DNA of 64,000 bases from Sinorhizobium meliloti (GCF_035610345.1 NZ_CP141213.1:1178001-1242000), one strand, 5' to 3'; shown: positions 9,560-21,058, counted from the stretch's first letter. The notes: generated by a model from the letters alone, not told the origin. Made by a program: numbers and translations.

Positions 9560-10903
9560 CTACCGCTCCTCCGATAACGCCTTCTTGTCGAGCCCGAACT
9601 TCTGCATCTTCTCGTAAAGCGTCTTGCGTGAAATGCCGAGCGACTCGTAGACGGGCTTCAAAGCGCCGCCATGGGCCGCGAGAGCGCTGGCGATGACACT
9701 CTTTTCGAAGGCGGCCACCTTGTCGGCGAGGCGCCGGCCGTTCGCCGAGGCAAGCACCTCTTCGCGTTCGGCTTCGAGCCCGAGGACCAGACGCTCCGCG
9801 GCATTACGCAACTCGCGAACGTTGCCGGGCCACTCGCGTGCGGCCATTTCCGAAGCGAGCGCGGGCGAGACGACGATGTCGTCCCGGCCGTAGCGAGCAG
9901 CGGATTCGCGGACGAGCTGCATGAAGAGCAGGGAAATATCGGAACGGCGCTGCGAAAGCGTCGGCACTCTCAAGGTTGCGACGTTCAACCGGTAAAGCAG
10001 GTCGGCACGAAAGCGGCCGCTTGCTACCTCGCTTTCCAGGTCGACCTTGCTGGTGGCGATGAAACGAACATCGAGCGGTACGGTCTCGTTCGAACCCAGG
10101 CGGGTTATGACCCGCTCCTGCAGCACGCGAAGGAATTTCGCCTGAAGATCGTAAGGCATGGAGCCGATCTCGTCGAGCAGGATGGTGCCGCCGCGGCCAT
10201 GCTCGAATTTGCCGTAGCGCGGCCTGAGCGCTCCGGGGAATGCGCCCGGTTCGTGCCCGAAGAGCTCGCTTTCGATCAGGTTTTCGGGAAGAGCGGCGCA
10301 ATTGATGGCGATGAACGGGCCGCTCGCGCGGCTGCTCAAATCGTGGAGCGCGCGGGCGACGACTTCTTTTCCAACTCCCGTTTCGCCGATGATCAGCGTA
10401 TCGGCGTCGGAGGCGCCGATCGCCCTGATGCGGTAGCGCAGGTCGACCATTGCCTGGCTTCGCCCGGGCAGCCGCTGTTCTATGTCGTCGCGTTTGCCCG
10501 CAACCGCCCGCAGGCGGCGGTTCTCGAGCACGAGACCACGCCAATCGAGCGCGCGGCGAATGGTGCCGGCAAGCATCTGGGCGGTGAAGGGCTTTTCGAC
10601 GAAATCATAGGCGCCCTCGCGCATCGCCCGGACCGCCAGCTGCACATCGCCGTGTCCGGTCACCAGGATCACCGGCAGTTCGGCATCGATCTCGCGGATG
10701 CGCTGCAGAAAGGTCATTCCGTCCATTCCGGGCATGCGGATATCGCTGATGACGACGCCGTGGAAGCTGAAGGCGATGCGTTCGAGCGCATGCTCGGCGC
10801 TGGCAAACGTATCCACCCGGAAGCCGGCGAGTTCCAGCGCCTGAGCGCTGGAGCGACGCAGTTCCTCTTCATCGTCGACGAGCAGGATGCGGCTTTCGCT
10901 CAT
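9560..10903 (-). CDS. DctD-like sigma-54 activator response regulator with GAFPGA motif
   Basis: A 447-residue NtrC-family response regulator. It has a receiver domain (acidic pair DDEE 10-13, phospho-Asp54, Lys104 in VEKPF), an AAA+ domain with Walker A GETGVGKE (173-180) and Walker B ILLDEIG, and a C-terminal Fis-type helix-turn-helix (YESLGISRKTLYEKM). The signature loop that contacts sigma-54 reads GAFPGA at 220-225: Pro replaces the usual Thr of GAFTGA at residue 223. The start codon overlaps the stop of the upstream sensor gene (ATGA). Closest in layout to DctD. Its target may be the convergent peptide importer, an inference from proximity and the -24/-12 site at 4030. Confidence 0.85.
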   Translation of the reverse strand: MSESRILLVDDEEELRRSSAQALELAGFRVDTFASAEHALERIAFSFHGVVISDIRMPGMDGMTFLQRIREIDAELPVILVTGHGDVQLAVRAMREGAYDFVEKPFTAQMLAGTIRRALDWRGLVLENRRLRAVAGKRDDIEQRLPGRSQAMVDLRYRIRAIGASDADTLIIGETGVGKEVVARALHDLSSRASGPFIAINCAALPENLIESELFGHEPGAFPGALRPRYGKFEHGRGGTILLDEIGSMPYDLQAKFLRVLQERVITRLGSNETVPLDVRFIATSKVDLESEVASGRFRADLLYRLNVATLRVPTLSQRRSDISLLFMQLVRESAARYGRDDIVVSPALASEMAAREWPGNVRELRNAAERLVLGLEAEREEVLASANGRRLADKVAAFEKSVIASALAAHGGALKPVYESLGISRKTLYEKMQKFGLDKKALSEER

Positions 10904-12720
10904 TCGGCTGCCTCCCGCCCGGTTTCTCCGGCAACGGCAAGCTCGATACGAAACACCGCGCCACCCTCCGGATGGTTCGACACGGTGAGGCTTCCTCCGA
11001 AATCCTTGATGATGTTGTAGGAAATGGACAGGCCGAGGCCGAGGCCTCTTCCCACGCCCTTGGTCGTGTAGAACGGATCGAAGATGCGTTCCGCAACTGC
11101 CGGAGCAACGCCCGCGCCGCGATCGCGCACCGTCAGCACGACCCTGCCGCCTTCGCGCCAGGCGCGCACGGAAAGCTTGCGATCGTCAAGTCCTTCGACG
11201 GCGTCGGCGGCGTTCGAGATCACGTTGACGAGCACCTGCTGCAAGCGGACCGAACCGGCGAGGACCGCCAGCTCATCGCCGAGATCGGTATCCATTTCGG
11301 CGTCTGCCGCTTTCAACCGGACTGCCACGATTTCCAGCGTGTCGCGCATCACCTCGTCGAGACGGACCGGGCCGAGCTTTTCATTGGGTTTTCGCGCAAA
11401 ATTGCGCAGGTGACGGCTGATCGAGGCCATACGGTCGATCAAGCCCGAAATCCGCCGGACATTATCGCTCGCCTCGGCCGTGCGGCCACGCTCGACGAGC
11501 AGCGCGGCGCTGTCGGCATAGGTCTTGGCGGCGGCGAGCGGCTGGTTGAATTCGTGAGACAGGGCAGCGGACATCTGCCCGAGGCCGGCGAGTTTGCCCG
11601 CCTGGATGAGATCGGCCTGGGTCTGGCGCAACTGCTGCTCGGTGAGCCGCCGCTCGGCGATCTCCGCTTCGATCTGCGAATTGACGCGTGCAAGATCCGC
11701 CGTGCGCTCCTCGACGCGGCGCTCGAGTTCCTCCTGCGCCTGCTCCTGCATCAGAATGCGTTCCCTGAGCCTTGCGCGCCGTTGGATGATGATCGCGATC
11801 GCCAGGCCGGCGAGGCAAAGGAGCAGCATGACGGCTGCAACCGTGGTCAGGGCCTGGGTCCGCACGGATGCCGTGTCCGTAAGAACGTTCACGGTCCAAT
11901 CCGCCTCCGGCATATAATGCGAGAGGGCCAGATATTCCCGCTCGCTGCCCTCGGACACCTTTAGCAATCGATGTCCGGAAAGCTCGCTTTGTACGACCGG
12001 CAGGGGGCGGAGCGTGGCGTCCGCATAGCGCCGCGAGCCCTCCGTCCGGGCAAGCCGATCAGGCGTCAGCGGCAGGATCCCGGCATAGAGCCATGCAGGA
12101 TTGCCGCTCATGAAGATGATGCCTTCGGGGTCGGAGACGAAGATCCGGTATTCGCCACCCTGCCAGGAGGCTTCGATGGTTTCGATATCCACCTTGAACA
12201 CGATCACGCCGCGGATGTCCCCTCCGACGCGGACCGGCGCACCGAAATAGTAACCGCGCTTCAGCGATGTCGTGCCGAGAGCATAGAAGCGGGACTGGTT
12301 CCCCTTGAGTGCGTCCTGGAAATAGGGGCGGTAACTGAAATTCTCGCCGACAAAGCTCGTCGGTCCATCGTAATTGCTGGCGGCGATCGTGTTGCCGTCC
12401 GGTGTGATGACGTAGATGTCGGAAGACTTGAGGAGTTCGTTGATCTCCTTGAGATACGAATTGACGGCCCCGCGCAGCCGCCGATCGCGCGGACGCGTAA
12501 CCAGTTCCTTGACGTCATCATGGTCGGCGATCAGCGCGGGCAGGGCCTGATAGCGGTTCAGGTGACCGCTAAGGGCCGCAACCGCCAGCCGCAGAGCCGT
12601 GTTCGCCTGCGACGAGGCCTCCTGCATATAGCTGCGCGTGGCGACGGCGGTTCCCTGGACGGCGATCAATCCTGCGGCTGCCGGCAGGAGAAGGAGGGCA
12701 AGAACGAGACGGTATTTCAC
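10900..12720 (-). CDS. DctB-like sensor histidine kinase
   Basis: A 606-residue membrane kinase. It has an N-terminal helix (ALLLLPAAAGLIAVQG), a large periplasmic double-Cache sensor domain, a second helix around 290-310 (AAVMLLLCLAGLAIAIIIQ), a coiled-coil linker with an RVEERTADL pattern, an H-box ALSHEFNQPLAAAK and a C-terminal ATPase domain with DRGAGV and GLGLGLSIS. This is the DctB layout, although the ligand need not be a C4-dicarboxylate. I place the start at a GTG (12720) with a GGAGGAG site about 13 bp upstream; an upstream ATG at 12816 adds an implausible polar tail. Confidence 0.83.
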   Translation of the reverse strand: MKYRLVLALLLLPAAAGLIAVQGTAVATRSYMQEASSQANTALRLAVAALSGHLNRYQALPALIADHDDVKELVTRPRDRRLRGAVNSYLKEINELLKSSDIYVITPDGNTIAASNYDGPTSFVGENFSYRPYFQDALKGNQSRFYALGTTSLKRGYYFGAPVRVGGDIRGVIVFKVDIETIEASWQGGEYRIFVSDPEGIIFMSGNPAWLYAGILPLTPDRLARTEGSRRYADATLRPLPVVQSELSGHRLLKVSEGSEREYLALSHYMPEADWTVNVLTDTASVRTQALTTVAAVMLLLCLAGLAIAIIIQRRARLRERILMQEQAQEELERRVEERTADLARVNSQIEAEIAERRLTEQQLRQTQADLIQAGKLAGLGQMSAALSHEFNQPLAAAKTYADSAALLVERGRTAEASDNVRRISGLIDRMASISRHLRNFARKPNEKLGPVRLDEVMRDTLEIVAVRLKAADAEMDTDLGDELAVLAGSVRLQQVLVNVISNAADAVEGLDDRKLSVRAWREGGRVVLTVRDRGAGVAPAVAERIFDPFYTTKGVGRGLGLGLSISYNIIKDFGGSLTVSNHPEGGAVFRIELAVAGETGREAAE

Positions 12721-12993
12721 GGGATGGCCGGGCTCCTCCTCCCGCTCGCGGTGTTGGCCGCAGGATCGAATGTTGCCGGCCGCCGCGATGCTAAATGGCG
12801 CTCTGACGCGTGGCAAGCTGCCATGCAGGCAGTCCTCTCCGGTCTGTGGTCGTAATTGTTAACGGTCATCCTGTCGTGTCAACATCCCATTGACAATCCG
12901 TTCTTTTGCAACGGTCTTTCGCTCTCGGCGTCCAGAGAGCATCTAACCGACATCAACGCACCCCGCAAAGCGCGGGCAGAAAGGAAGCGGATC

Positions 12994-13926
12994 ATGCTTG
13001 ACCAGATCAAAGGCCTGCATCACGTAACGTCGATGGCGAACGACGCCCGCACGAACAACCGGTTCTTCACCGATACGCTCGGCCTGCGCCGCGTCAAGAA
13101 GACGGTGAACTTCGACTCGCCGGACGTCTACCATCTCTACTATGGCGACGAGACCGGCACCCCCGGCACGGTGATGACCTATTTTCCCTTTCCGCAGATG
13201 CCGCGCGGCCGCGCGGGCACCGGAGAGGTCGGGACGACCGTCTTCTCAATCCCGCGGGGCTCGCTCGGCTTCTGGCAGGAGCGCCTGGCGACACTCGGTG
13301 CGAGCGGTCTCAAGCAGACGGAAAGCTTTGGCGAAAAGCGCCTGAACTTTGCCGGTCCGGACGGCGACGGCTTCGCTCTCGTCGAGGCCGAGGATGACCC
13401 GCGTACGCCCTGGACCGAAGGCGGCATCTCCTTGGATCACGCCATTCGCGGCTTCCACTCGGTCGCCATGCGGCTACGCGACGAAGGCGCGACTGCGGAA
13501 CTGCTGAAGTTCATGGGTTACGAGGAACTCGACCGCAAGGACGGCGTAACCAGGCTGATCGTGCCCGGCGGCAACGGCGCGAGCCTCGTCGATCTGGAGA
13601 CGCTGCCAAACATCAGCCGCGCCGCACAGGGTGCCGGCTCGGTTCACCACGTCGCATTCGCCGTCGACAACCGCGAGAAGCAGTTGGAGGTGCGCAAGGC
13701 GCTGATGGACACCGGCTACCACGTGACACCGGTGATCGACCGGGACTATTTCTGGGCGATCTATTTCCGCACGCCCGGCGGCGTTCTCTTCGAGATCGCC
13801 ACGAACGAGCCCGGTTTCGACCGGGACGAGGACATCGCGCATCTGGGAGAGGCGCTGAAGCTGCCGCAGCAACACAAGCATCTGCGCCCGGTTCTCGAAA
13901 GCCATTTGCAGAAGCTGGACGCCTAG
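12994..13926 (+). CDS. Ring-cleaving dioxygenase / glyoxalase-fold protein (MhqO-like)
   Basis: A 310-residue protein of two vicinal-oxygen-chelate modules: KGLHHVTSMANDARTNNRFF at the start and LDHAIRGFHSVAMRLRD and VHHVAFAV later, the last supplying metal-ligand histidines. Family members are Fe(II)-dependent extradiol dioxygenases linked to quinone/hydroquinone stress. The start at 12994 has AAGGAAGCGG upstream; an earlier in-frame ATG (12856) adds 46 residues without family similarity. A TTGACA -35-like box occurs at 12890. The gene pairs with the esterase at 14027, as mhqO and mhqD-type genes do elsewhere. Confidence 0.83.
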   Translation: MLDQIKGLHHVTSMANDARTNNRFFTDTLGLRRVKKTVNFDSPDVYHLYYGDETGTPGTVMTYFPFPQMPRGRAGTGEVGTTVFSIPRGSLGFWQERLATLGASGLKQTESFGEKRLNFAGPDGDGFALVEAEDDPRTPWTEGGISLDHAIRGFHSVAMRLRDEGATAELLKFMGYEELDRKDGVTRLIVPGGNGASLVDLETLPNISRAAQGAGSVHHVAFAVDNREKQLEVRKALMDTGYHVTPVIDRDYFWAIYFRTPGGVLFEIATNEPGFDRDEDIAHLGEALKLPQQHKHLRPVLESHLQKLDA

Positions 13927-13944
13927 CGGCCAGCACCCTGTAAG

Positions 13945-13969
13945 CTCCTTCCGCTGGCGCAGGAAGGAG
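13945..13969 (+). terminator. Hairpin after the dioxygenase gene
   Basis: CTCCTTCC (13945-13952) pairs with GGAAGGAG (13962-13969), followed shortly by a CTTCTTT stretch. A plausible weak terminator or attenuator between the dioxygenase and the esterase. Confidence 0.4.
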
Positions 13970-14026
13970 GGCACTTCTTTAGATAGAAGAAGTGTTCGCA
14001 ACCACGCGCGCACAAAGGAGAAATCG

Positions 14027-14629
14027 ATGGTCGATCATGGCTATGTGCACACATTGAAATCCGGCAGGCCCGGCGGTCCGATCCTTTTCGTACTTCACGG
14101 GACGGGCGGCGACGAGAACCAGTTTTTCGGCTTCGGGGCGCAGCTCCTGCCGGAGGCCACCGTTGTGTCGCCGCGGGGCGACGTATCGGAACACGGGGCC
14201 GCCCGCTTCTTCCGGCGAACGGGCGAGGGCGTTTACGACATGGCGGACCTCGCGCGTGCGACGGAGAAGATGGCGGGTTTCGTGAAGGCGCTCGCTGGCG
14301 AACACGACGCCTCGGAGATTGTCGGTCTCGGCTATTCCAACGGTGCCAACATTCTCGCGAATGTACTGATCGAAGAGGGCCTCTTCGACAAGGCTGTGCT
14401 CATGCATCCGCTGATCCCGTTCCGTCCGGAGGACAATCCCGCGCTCGCCGGCCGCAAGATCCTGATTACGGCCGGAGAACGCGACCCGATCTGCCCGGCC
14501 CCGCTGACACGGGCGCTCGGGGACTACTTCACGAAGCAGAAGGCGAAGGTGGAATTCGAGTGGCATTCCGGCGGCCACGACATCCGCCAGAACGAGATCG
14601 CCGCCATCGAAGCGTTCGTTAAAGGCTGA
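14027..14629 (+). CDS. Carboxylesterase/phospholipase family alpha/beta hydrolase (MhqD-like)
   Basis: A 200-residue serine hydrolase of the carboxylesterase/thioesterase family. Visible are the oxyanion region VLHGTGGDENQ (about 22-32), the nucleophile elbow GYSNGAN (about 105-111), the acid in AGERDPICP (about 149-157) and the catalytic His in GGHDIR (about 184-189). Similar proteins lie beside VOC-family dioxygenases in quinone-responsive loci. The start at 14027 has AAAGGAG upstream. The substrate is unknown. Confidence 0.83.
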   Translation: MVDHGYVHTLKSGRPGGPILFVLHGTGGDENQFFGFGAQLLPEATVVSPRGDVSEHGAARFFRRTGEGVYDMADLARATEKMAGFVKALAGEHDASEIVGLGYSNGANILANVLIEEGLFDKAVLMHPLIPFRPEDNPALAGRKILITAGERDPICPAPLTRALGDYFTKQKAKVEFEWHSGGHDIRQNEIAAIEAFVKG

Positions 14630-14675
14630 CAGCATAAGGGCTGGCGGCGCGGTACCTTGAAAAGAGACGGGGATT

Positions 14676-14700
14676 GAACTAAGTTCAGTGAACTAAGTTC
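14676..14700 (+). promoter_or_regulatory. Tandem operator half-sites upstream of vapB
   Basis: The near-palindrome GAACTAAGTTC occurs twice (14676-14686 and 14690-14700), separated by AGT, so the centres are 14 bp apart. The pair ends 16 bp before the antitoxin start codon, the expected place for a toxin-antitoxin autorepressor operator. Confidence 0.6.
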
Positions 14701-14716
14701 GATTACGAGGACCCCG

Positions 14717-14956
14717 ATGGAAACCGTCAACATTCACGAAGCGAAAACCCACTTATCGCGACTGATCGAGAAGGCGGCGCAGGGGCAGCCCTTTATCATT
14801 GCAAAAGCGGGAAAGCCGATGGTGAAGGTGATCCCGATCGATCAGCCTTCCGATGCGAAAGTGCAGCGGATCGGCTTCATGGCGGGTCAGTTTACGGTAC
14901 CGGACGACTTCGATCAGATGGGCCGTGACGAGGTTGCAGATCTTTTTGGCGCATGA
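14717..14956 (+). CDS. vapB: Phd/YefM-family antitoxin (VapB)
   Basis: A 79-residue antitoxin. Its N-terminal DNA-binding half begins METVNIHEAKTHLSRLIEKA and continues GQPFIIAKAGKPMVKV, the standard Phd/YefM pattern. The C-terminal tail (VPDDFDQMGRDEVADLFG) should wrap and inhibit the toxin. Its stop overlaps the toxin start by 4 bp (ATGA), typical of such operons. It is probably autoregulated through the tandem repeat at 14676-14700. Confidence 0.88.
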   Translation: METVNIHEAKTHLSRLIEKAAQGQPFIIAKAGKPMVKVIPIDQPSDAKVQRIGFMAGQFTVPDDFDQMGRDEVADLFGA

Positions 14957-15339
14957 ATATTCTTTTTGATACGCACATTCTCCTCTGGGCGGCCGGTGTA
15001 CCCGGCCGCTTGTCGAAAGAGGCCCGCGCTCTTATCGAAAGCTCCGAGAATACGCTTTACTTCAGTGCGGCGAGCGTGTGGGAGATCGCGATCAAGCGTG
15101 GCTTGGGGCGGATGGACTTCGATGCCGATCCACGGCTCCTGCGTCGAGGTTTGCTGGACAATGGTTACCGGGAACTGCGGGTCGACGGCACCCATGCGGT
15201 GGCGCTTGATCAACTCCCCCTGATCCACAAGGACCCATTCGACCGCATTCTCATCGCGCAGTCTCTCGTCGAAGGACTTACGCTCGTCACGTCCGATGAA
15301 GTCGTCAGCCGCTACCGCGGTCCTATCCGGCTTGTTTAG
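14953..15339 (+). CDS. vapC: PIN-domain ribonuclease toxin (VapC)
   Basis: A 128-residue PIN-domain toxin, presumed to cleave specific RNAs when free of VapB. The acidic metal-binding residues are in place: Asp6 (NILFDTHILLW), Glu44 (SVWEIAIK), Asp97 (KDPFDRIL) and Asp115 (TSDE). Length is normal for the family and nothing suggests decay. It ends 3 bp before the convergent efflux permease gene. Confidence 0.9.
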   Translation: MNILFDTHILLWAAGVPGRLSKEARALIESSENTLYFSAASVWEIAIKRGLGRMDFDADPRLLRRGLLDNGYRELRVDGTHAVALDQLPLIHKDPFDRILIAQSLVEGLTLVTSDEVVSRYRGPIRLV

Positions 15340-15342
15340 TCT

Positions 15343-16455
15343 TCATTCGAGCCGCCTGCGGAACAGCCACGCGGCGCAGGAGAGGGTGACGATCGCGATC
15401 AGGCAAAGCGGCAGCGTCTGGTGGACGACTTCGGCAAGGGGAATGTCCTTTAGAAACACACCTTTCACGATCACCAGGAAATAGCGCAGCGGATTGATCA
15501 GCGTCACTGGCTGCAGCCAGGAGGGCATGTTTTCGATCGGCGTCGCGAAGCCGGATAGCAGCATGGCCGGGACCATGAAGAGGAAGGCCCCGAGGATTGC
15601 CTGCTGCTGCGTCATGGACAGCGCCGAGATGAAGAGACCGAGGCCGACGACGGCGGCGAGATAGAAGATGGCGCTCCCATAGAGCAGGAACAGAGAGCCG
15701 CGCAGCGGCACGCCGAAGATGAAGACCGCGGCAAGGATATAGATGGTGATGTGGAAGAGGCCGATCATCATCGGCGGGATGAGCTTGCCGAGCAGGATCT
15801 CGTGGGTGCGCAACGGTGACACGATGAGCTGGTCGAAAGTGCCGAGCTCCCGCTCGCGCGCGACCGACAGCGCCGTGACGATAAGCCCGATCAGGAGAGC
15901 GATGCTCGCGACCAGGTTCGGCACCATGAACCATTGGTAGGTGAGGTTCGGATTGAACCAGTTGCGGACCTCGACCCGGATCGTCTCGGAGCCCGCACGC
16001 CTGCCCGCCGGCGTTTCGGCCGCGACGGCGCCGACGATTCGGCCGAGATAGCCGGAGACGATCTGCGACGCGTTGGAACGCCGGCCGTCGAGGATCATCT
16101 GCACTTCCGCCGGTCTCCCCGCCTCGATATCGCGGGAGAAGGTGGGGCCGATCTCCAGTGCGGCCAGGACTCGCTGGGTATCGATCGCGAGGCGGACCTG
16201 GTGAGGGCTGCTCGCGAGCTCTATCGAGCGAAAGGTCGGAGAGCCGCCGATCTGCTGCACGAGTTCCTGGCTCCATTGGCCGCTGTCACGGTTGAGCACC
16301 ATGAGATCGACGTCAGTCACCTCGAGCGTCGCCGCATAGGAGAAGACCAGGAGCTGGATGATCGGCGGGCCGATCAAAACGGTGCGGCCCTTCGGATCGC
16401 GCAGGACCGCGAGCAGCTCCTTGACGATCAGGGCTTTCAGCCGCGTCCACCACAT
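15343..16455 (-). CDS. ABC-2 type efflux permease (YbhR/YhhJ-like), second subunit
   Basis: A 370-residue permease with an N-terminal helix after KELLAVLRDPKGR, a large periplasmic domain (about 45-165) and five C-terminal helices, as in YbhR/YbhS. The conserved cytoplasmic-edge segment RERELGTFDQLIVSPLR is present. It begins 1 bp after the stop of the paralogous permease and closes a five-gene minus-strand operon. The likely role is drug or lipid efflux together with the double ATPase and the HlyD-type adaptor. Confidence 0.87.
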   Translation of the reverse strand: MWWTRLKALIVKELLAVLRDPKGRTVLIGPPIIQLLVFSYAATLEVTDVDLMVLNRDSGQWSQELVQQIGGSPTFRSIELASSPHQVRLAIDTQRVLAALEIGPTFSRDIEAGRPAEVQMILDGRRSNASQIVSGYLGRIVGAVAAETPAGRRAGSETIRVEVRNWFNPNLTYQWFMVPNLVASIALLIGLIVTALSVARERELGTFDQLIVSPLRTHEILLGKLIPPMMIGLFHITIYILAAVFIFGVPLRGSLFLLYGSAIFYLAAVVGLGLFISALSMTQQQAILGAFLFMVPAMLLSGFATPIENMPSWLQPVTLINPLRYFLVIVKGVFLKDIPLAEVVHQTLPLCLIAIVTLSCAAWLFRRRLE

Positions 16456-16456
16456 G

Positions 16457-17611
16457 TCAGCCGATCCTCTTTCTGGTGCTGCGCGCCGCCAGCGCGAAGA
16501 ACATGCAGCCGATCAGGAACATCACCGTGATGGCGCGTGCGAACATCGGCCAGATATCGCCGGCGAGAAACACGGTCTGCAGACTGGGAATGAGGTAGCG
16601 CGCCGGGACGGCATAGGTGACCCATTGGATGACGGTGGGCATGGAATTGATCTCGAAGAGGAAGCCGGACAGCAGGAAGGCCGGGAGGAAGGCCGAGATC
16701 AGCGCGAGCTGCGAAGCGAGAAACTGGTTCTTCGTCGCGGCCGAGATCAGCAGCCCTTGTCCGAGCGCCGGCATCAGGAAGGTGGCCGAAAGGGCGTAGA
16801 GCGCCGCCACCGATCCCCGGAAGGGGACATCGAAAAGAAAGACCGCCACAAGCACGCAAAGCGTCATCGACGTAAGGCCGAGGACGAAGTAGGGCAGCAG
16901 CTTGCCGGCGAGCAGCTCGGCGGCGGAGACGGGCGTCGCCATCATCGCCTCCATCGTGCCGCGCTCCCATTCGCGGGCGACGACGAGCGAGGTGAGCAGC
17001 GTGCCGACCAGCGTCATCACGATCGCGATCGAGCCCGGAACCAGGAAGTTGCGGCTTGTCAGCTGCGGGTTGAACCAGAAGCGCTGTTCGGCGGAGATCG
17101 CCGGAGGCGGGCTCCGGCCCTCGCTCAAGCGCTGGCGCTCCCAATTGGCAACAGCACCCTGTGCATAGTTCTGGACGAAATTGGCGGTGTTCGGATCGGA
17201 GCCGTCGACGATCACCTGGACCGACGGATGGCGCCCCGCCGCGTGGTCGGCGGCAAAGCCGGCGGGGATCACGAGGATGCCGCGCACCCGTCCGAGGACA
17301 AGGTCGTCCTCAAATTCCCTGCGGTCGCGTCCGGTGACGACGGAAAAGTAGCGCGATGCCTCGAAGCTGGCAGCGAGATCGCGCGTGAGCGGGGTCGCCT
17401 CCTCGACCACGAGGGCGACGCGCGTGCGCGTCGTATCGAGCGACACGCCATAACCGAAGAGGAAGAGCAGGACCAATGGCAGGACGAAGGCGATCAGGAT
17501 ACTGCTCGGATCGCGTACGACCTGATAGGTTTCCTTGCGCACCAGGGCGGCAAAACGCCGGGACCGGCCCGCGGGTTCGTACGCTTTCGCCATTTTCCTC
17601 TCGGCGTTCAT
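16457..17611 (-). CDS. ABC-2 type efflux permease (YbhS-like), first subunit
   Basis: A 384-residue paralogue of the next permease, with the signature RKETYQVVRDPSSI after the N-terminal tail, a periplasmic domain near 60-185 and EWERGTMEAMMATPVS before the C-terminal helices. The start ATG at 17611 overlaps the ATPase stop (ATGA); a second ATG (17593) is possible. The two permeases should heterodimerise. Confidence 0.86.
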   Translation of the reverse strand: MNAERKMAKAYEPAGRSRRFAALVRKETYQVVRDPSSILIAFVLPLVLLFLFGYGVSLDTTRTRVALVVEEATPLTRDLAASFEASRYFSVVTGRDRREFEDDLVLGRVRGILVIPAGFAADHAAGRHPSVQVIVDGSDPNTANFVQNYAQGAVANWERQRLSEGRSPPPAISAEQRFWFNPQLTSRNFLVPGSIAIVMTLVGTLLTSLVVAREWERGTMEAMMATPVSAAELLAGKLLPYFVLGLTSMTLCVLVAVFLFDVPFRGSVAALYALSATFLMPALGQGLLISAATKNQFLASQLALISAFLPAFLLSGFLFEINSMPTVIQWVTYAVPARYLIPSLQTVFLAGDIWPMFARAITVMFLIGCMFFALAARSTRKRIG

Positions 17612-19352
17612 GCAGCCTCCTTCGCCTCGGAGCCTTGAACGAGCGCGATGAACGCGTCCTCCATGGTCGGGTCGGGGAGATCCTTGTTTGCGACACGGGC
17701 CTTCATGTCGTCCGGCGAGCCGAGTGCGATCGAGCGGCCGCGATAGATGAGTGAAATGCGGTCGCAATATTCCGCCTCATCCATGAAATGCGTGGTGACG
17801 AGCACGGTCACGCCCTTTTCGACAAGGCCGTTGATATGGGTCCAGAACTCGCGCCGGGTGATTGGATCGACGCCGGAGGTCGGTTCGTCCAGGAAAAGCA
17901 CTTCCGGTTCATGGAGCACGGCACAGGCAAGCGCCAGACGCTGCTTGAGACCGAGCGGCAGGTCCTTGGCCGACATGTCGAGGATCGTGCGGAAGTCGAA
18001 GATTTCGCTCATCAGAGCGATGCGTTCGCGTTGTCTCGCGCCGGACAGTCCGTAGACGCCGGCAAAGAAATTGAAGTTCTGGATGACGCTCAAATCACCG
18101 TAGAGAGAGAATTTCTGCGCCATGTAACCCAGCCGATTGCGCGCCTCGGGGGCGTTGCGCCTGAGGTCGAAGCCGGCGACGCGGCCTTCGCCGGCGGTCG
18201 GCTTCAGGAGGCCGCAAAGCATTTTGAACGTCGTCGACTTGCCGGCGCCGTTGGGGCCGAGGAGGCCGAAAATCTCGCCGCGTGGAATATTGAAGGTGAT
18301 GTTGTCGGCGGCGGTAAAGTCGCCGAAGCGTTTCGTCAGACCCCGCGCCTCGATCACCGGTCTGCCGGCGTCTTCGGCGAACTCGCGCTGTGTTTCCGCA
18401 AGCCTCGACCGGCCGCCGGGACCTCCGCCGAGCATATCGACGAAAGCGTCCTCGAAGCGGGGCGGGGTGATCGCTGCGTGAGCGGCATCGGCCGTGTCGC
18501 CGAGCGGTGGTGAAAGACCCTGCTTCATGACGAGACGTATGGCTTCGCCCTGGATCACGCCGTCGACCACGCCTTGCTCTTCGAGGAGGCGCGCAAGCGC
18601 TTCGCGGCGGCGGCCGCGGATGCCGGAGAGGCGAAAGACGCGGTCCTCGACGCGGCCGGTCATCTCCGCCGGCGGGCCGGAAAACATGAGCCTCCCCTGA
18701 TTGAGCAGGAAAACATGGTCGCAGGCTTCCGCCTCTTCGAGATAGGCGGTCGACCAGACGACGGCGATGCCCTCCGCCCTCAGATTTCCGACCATCTTCC
18801 AGAGGTCGCGCCGCGAAATCGGATCGACGCCGACGCCGGGCTCGTCGAGAAGCAGGAGCCGCGGCTTGCGCAGGAGCGCGCAGGCGAGGCCGAGCTTCTG
18901 TTTCATTCCGCCGGAGAGCTTGCCGGCAAGCCGCGTCGTGAAGCGGGCAAGATCGGTGAAGTCGAGCAACTCGCCGAAGGTCCGGCTGCGCTCGGTCTTC
19001 GGCAGGCCGCGCAGATCGGCGTAGAGGTCGAGGTTCTCCTGGACCGACAGGTCTTCATAGAGGCCGAAGCGCTGCGGCATATAGCCGATTGCCGCCTGGA
19101 TACTGGCGGGATCCCTCCGGGTATCGTAGCCGAGCACTTCTATGGTGCCTGCATCCGGCAGCATCAGGCCGGTCATCAGCCGGATCAGCGTCGTTTTGCC
19201 TGCGCCATCCGGACCGACGAGACCGGTTACCCATCCGCCGAAGATTTCGCCCGCAACTACGTCGAGCGCCGGGGGCGCGGTACCGAACCGCTTGGTGACG
19301 GCGTTCAGCCGAACGAACGGGGCCGCACCGGGCTCCAGTGTGGGGGCGGGCA

Positions 19353-19353
<1 letters not shown>
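17608..19353 (-). CDS. Double ATPase of ABC-2 efflux system (YbhF-like)
   Basis: A 581-residue protein with two ABC modules. The first has GPDGAGKTT, LSGGMKQK and LLDEPGVGVD; the second has GPNGAGKST, LPLGLKQR and FLDEPTSGVD. In the first Walker A, Asp replaces the usual Asn, and the second signature is the variant LPLGLKQ seen in YbhF-type proteins. It overlaps the adaptor gene upstream by 1 bp and the permease gene downstream by 4 bp. Confidence 0.88.

Positions 19354-21058
<1,705 letters not shown>

Noticed and set aside
12770..12830. A possible sigma-54 promoter (TGGCA...TGCA) between the DctB-like gene and the dioxygenase.
   Set aside because: GG and GC are 11 bp apart on both strands, not the required 10.
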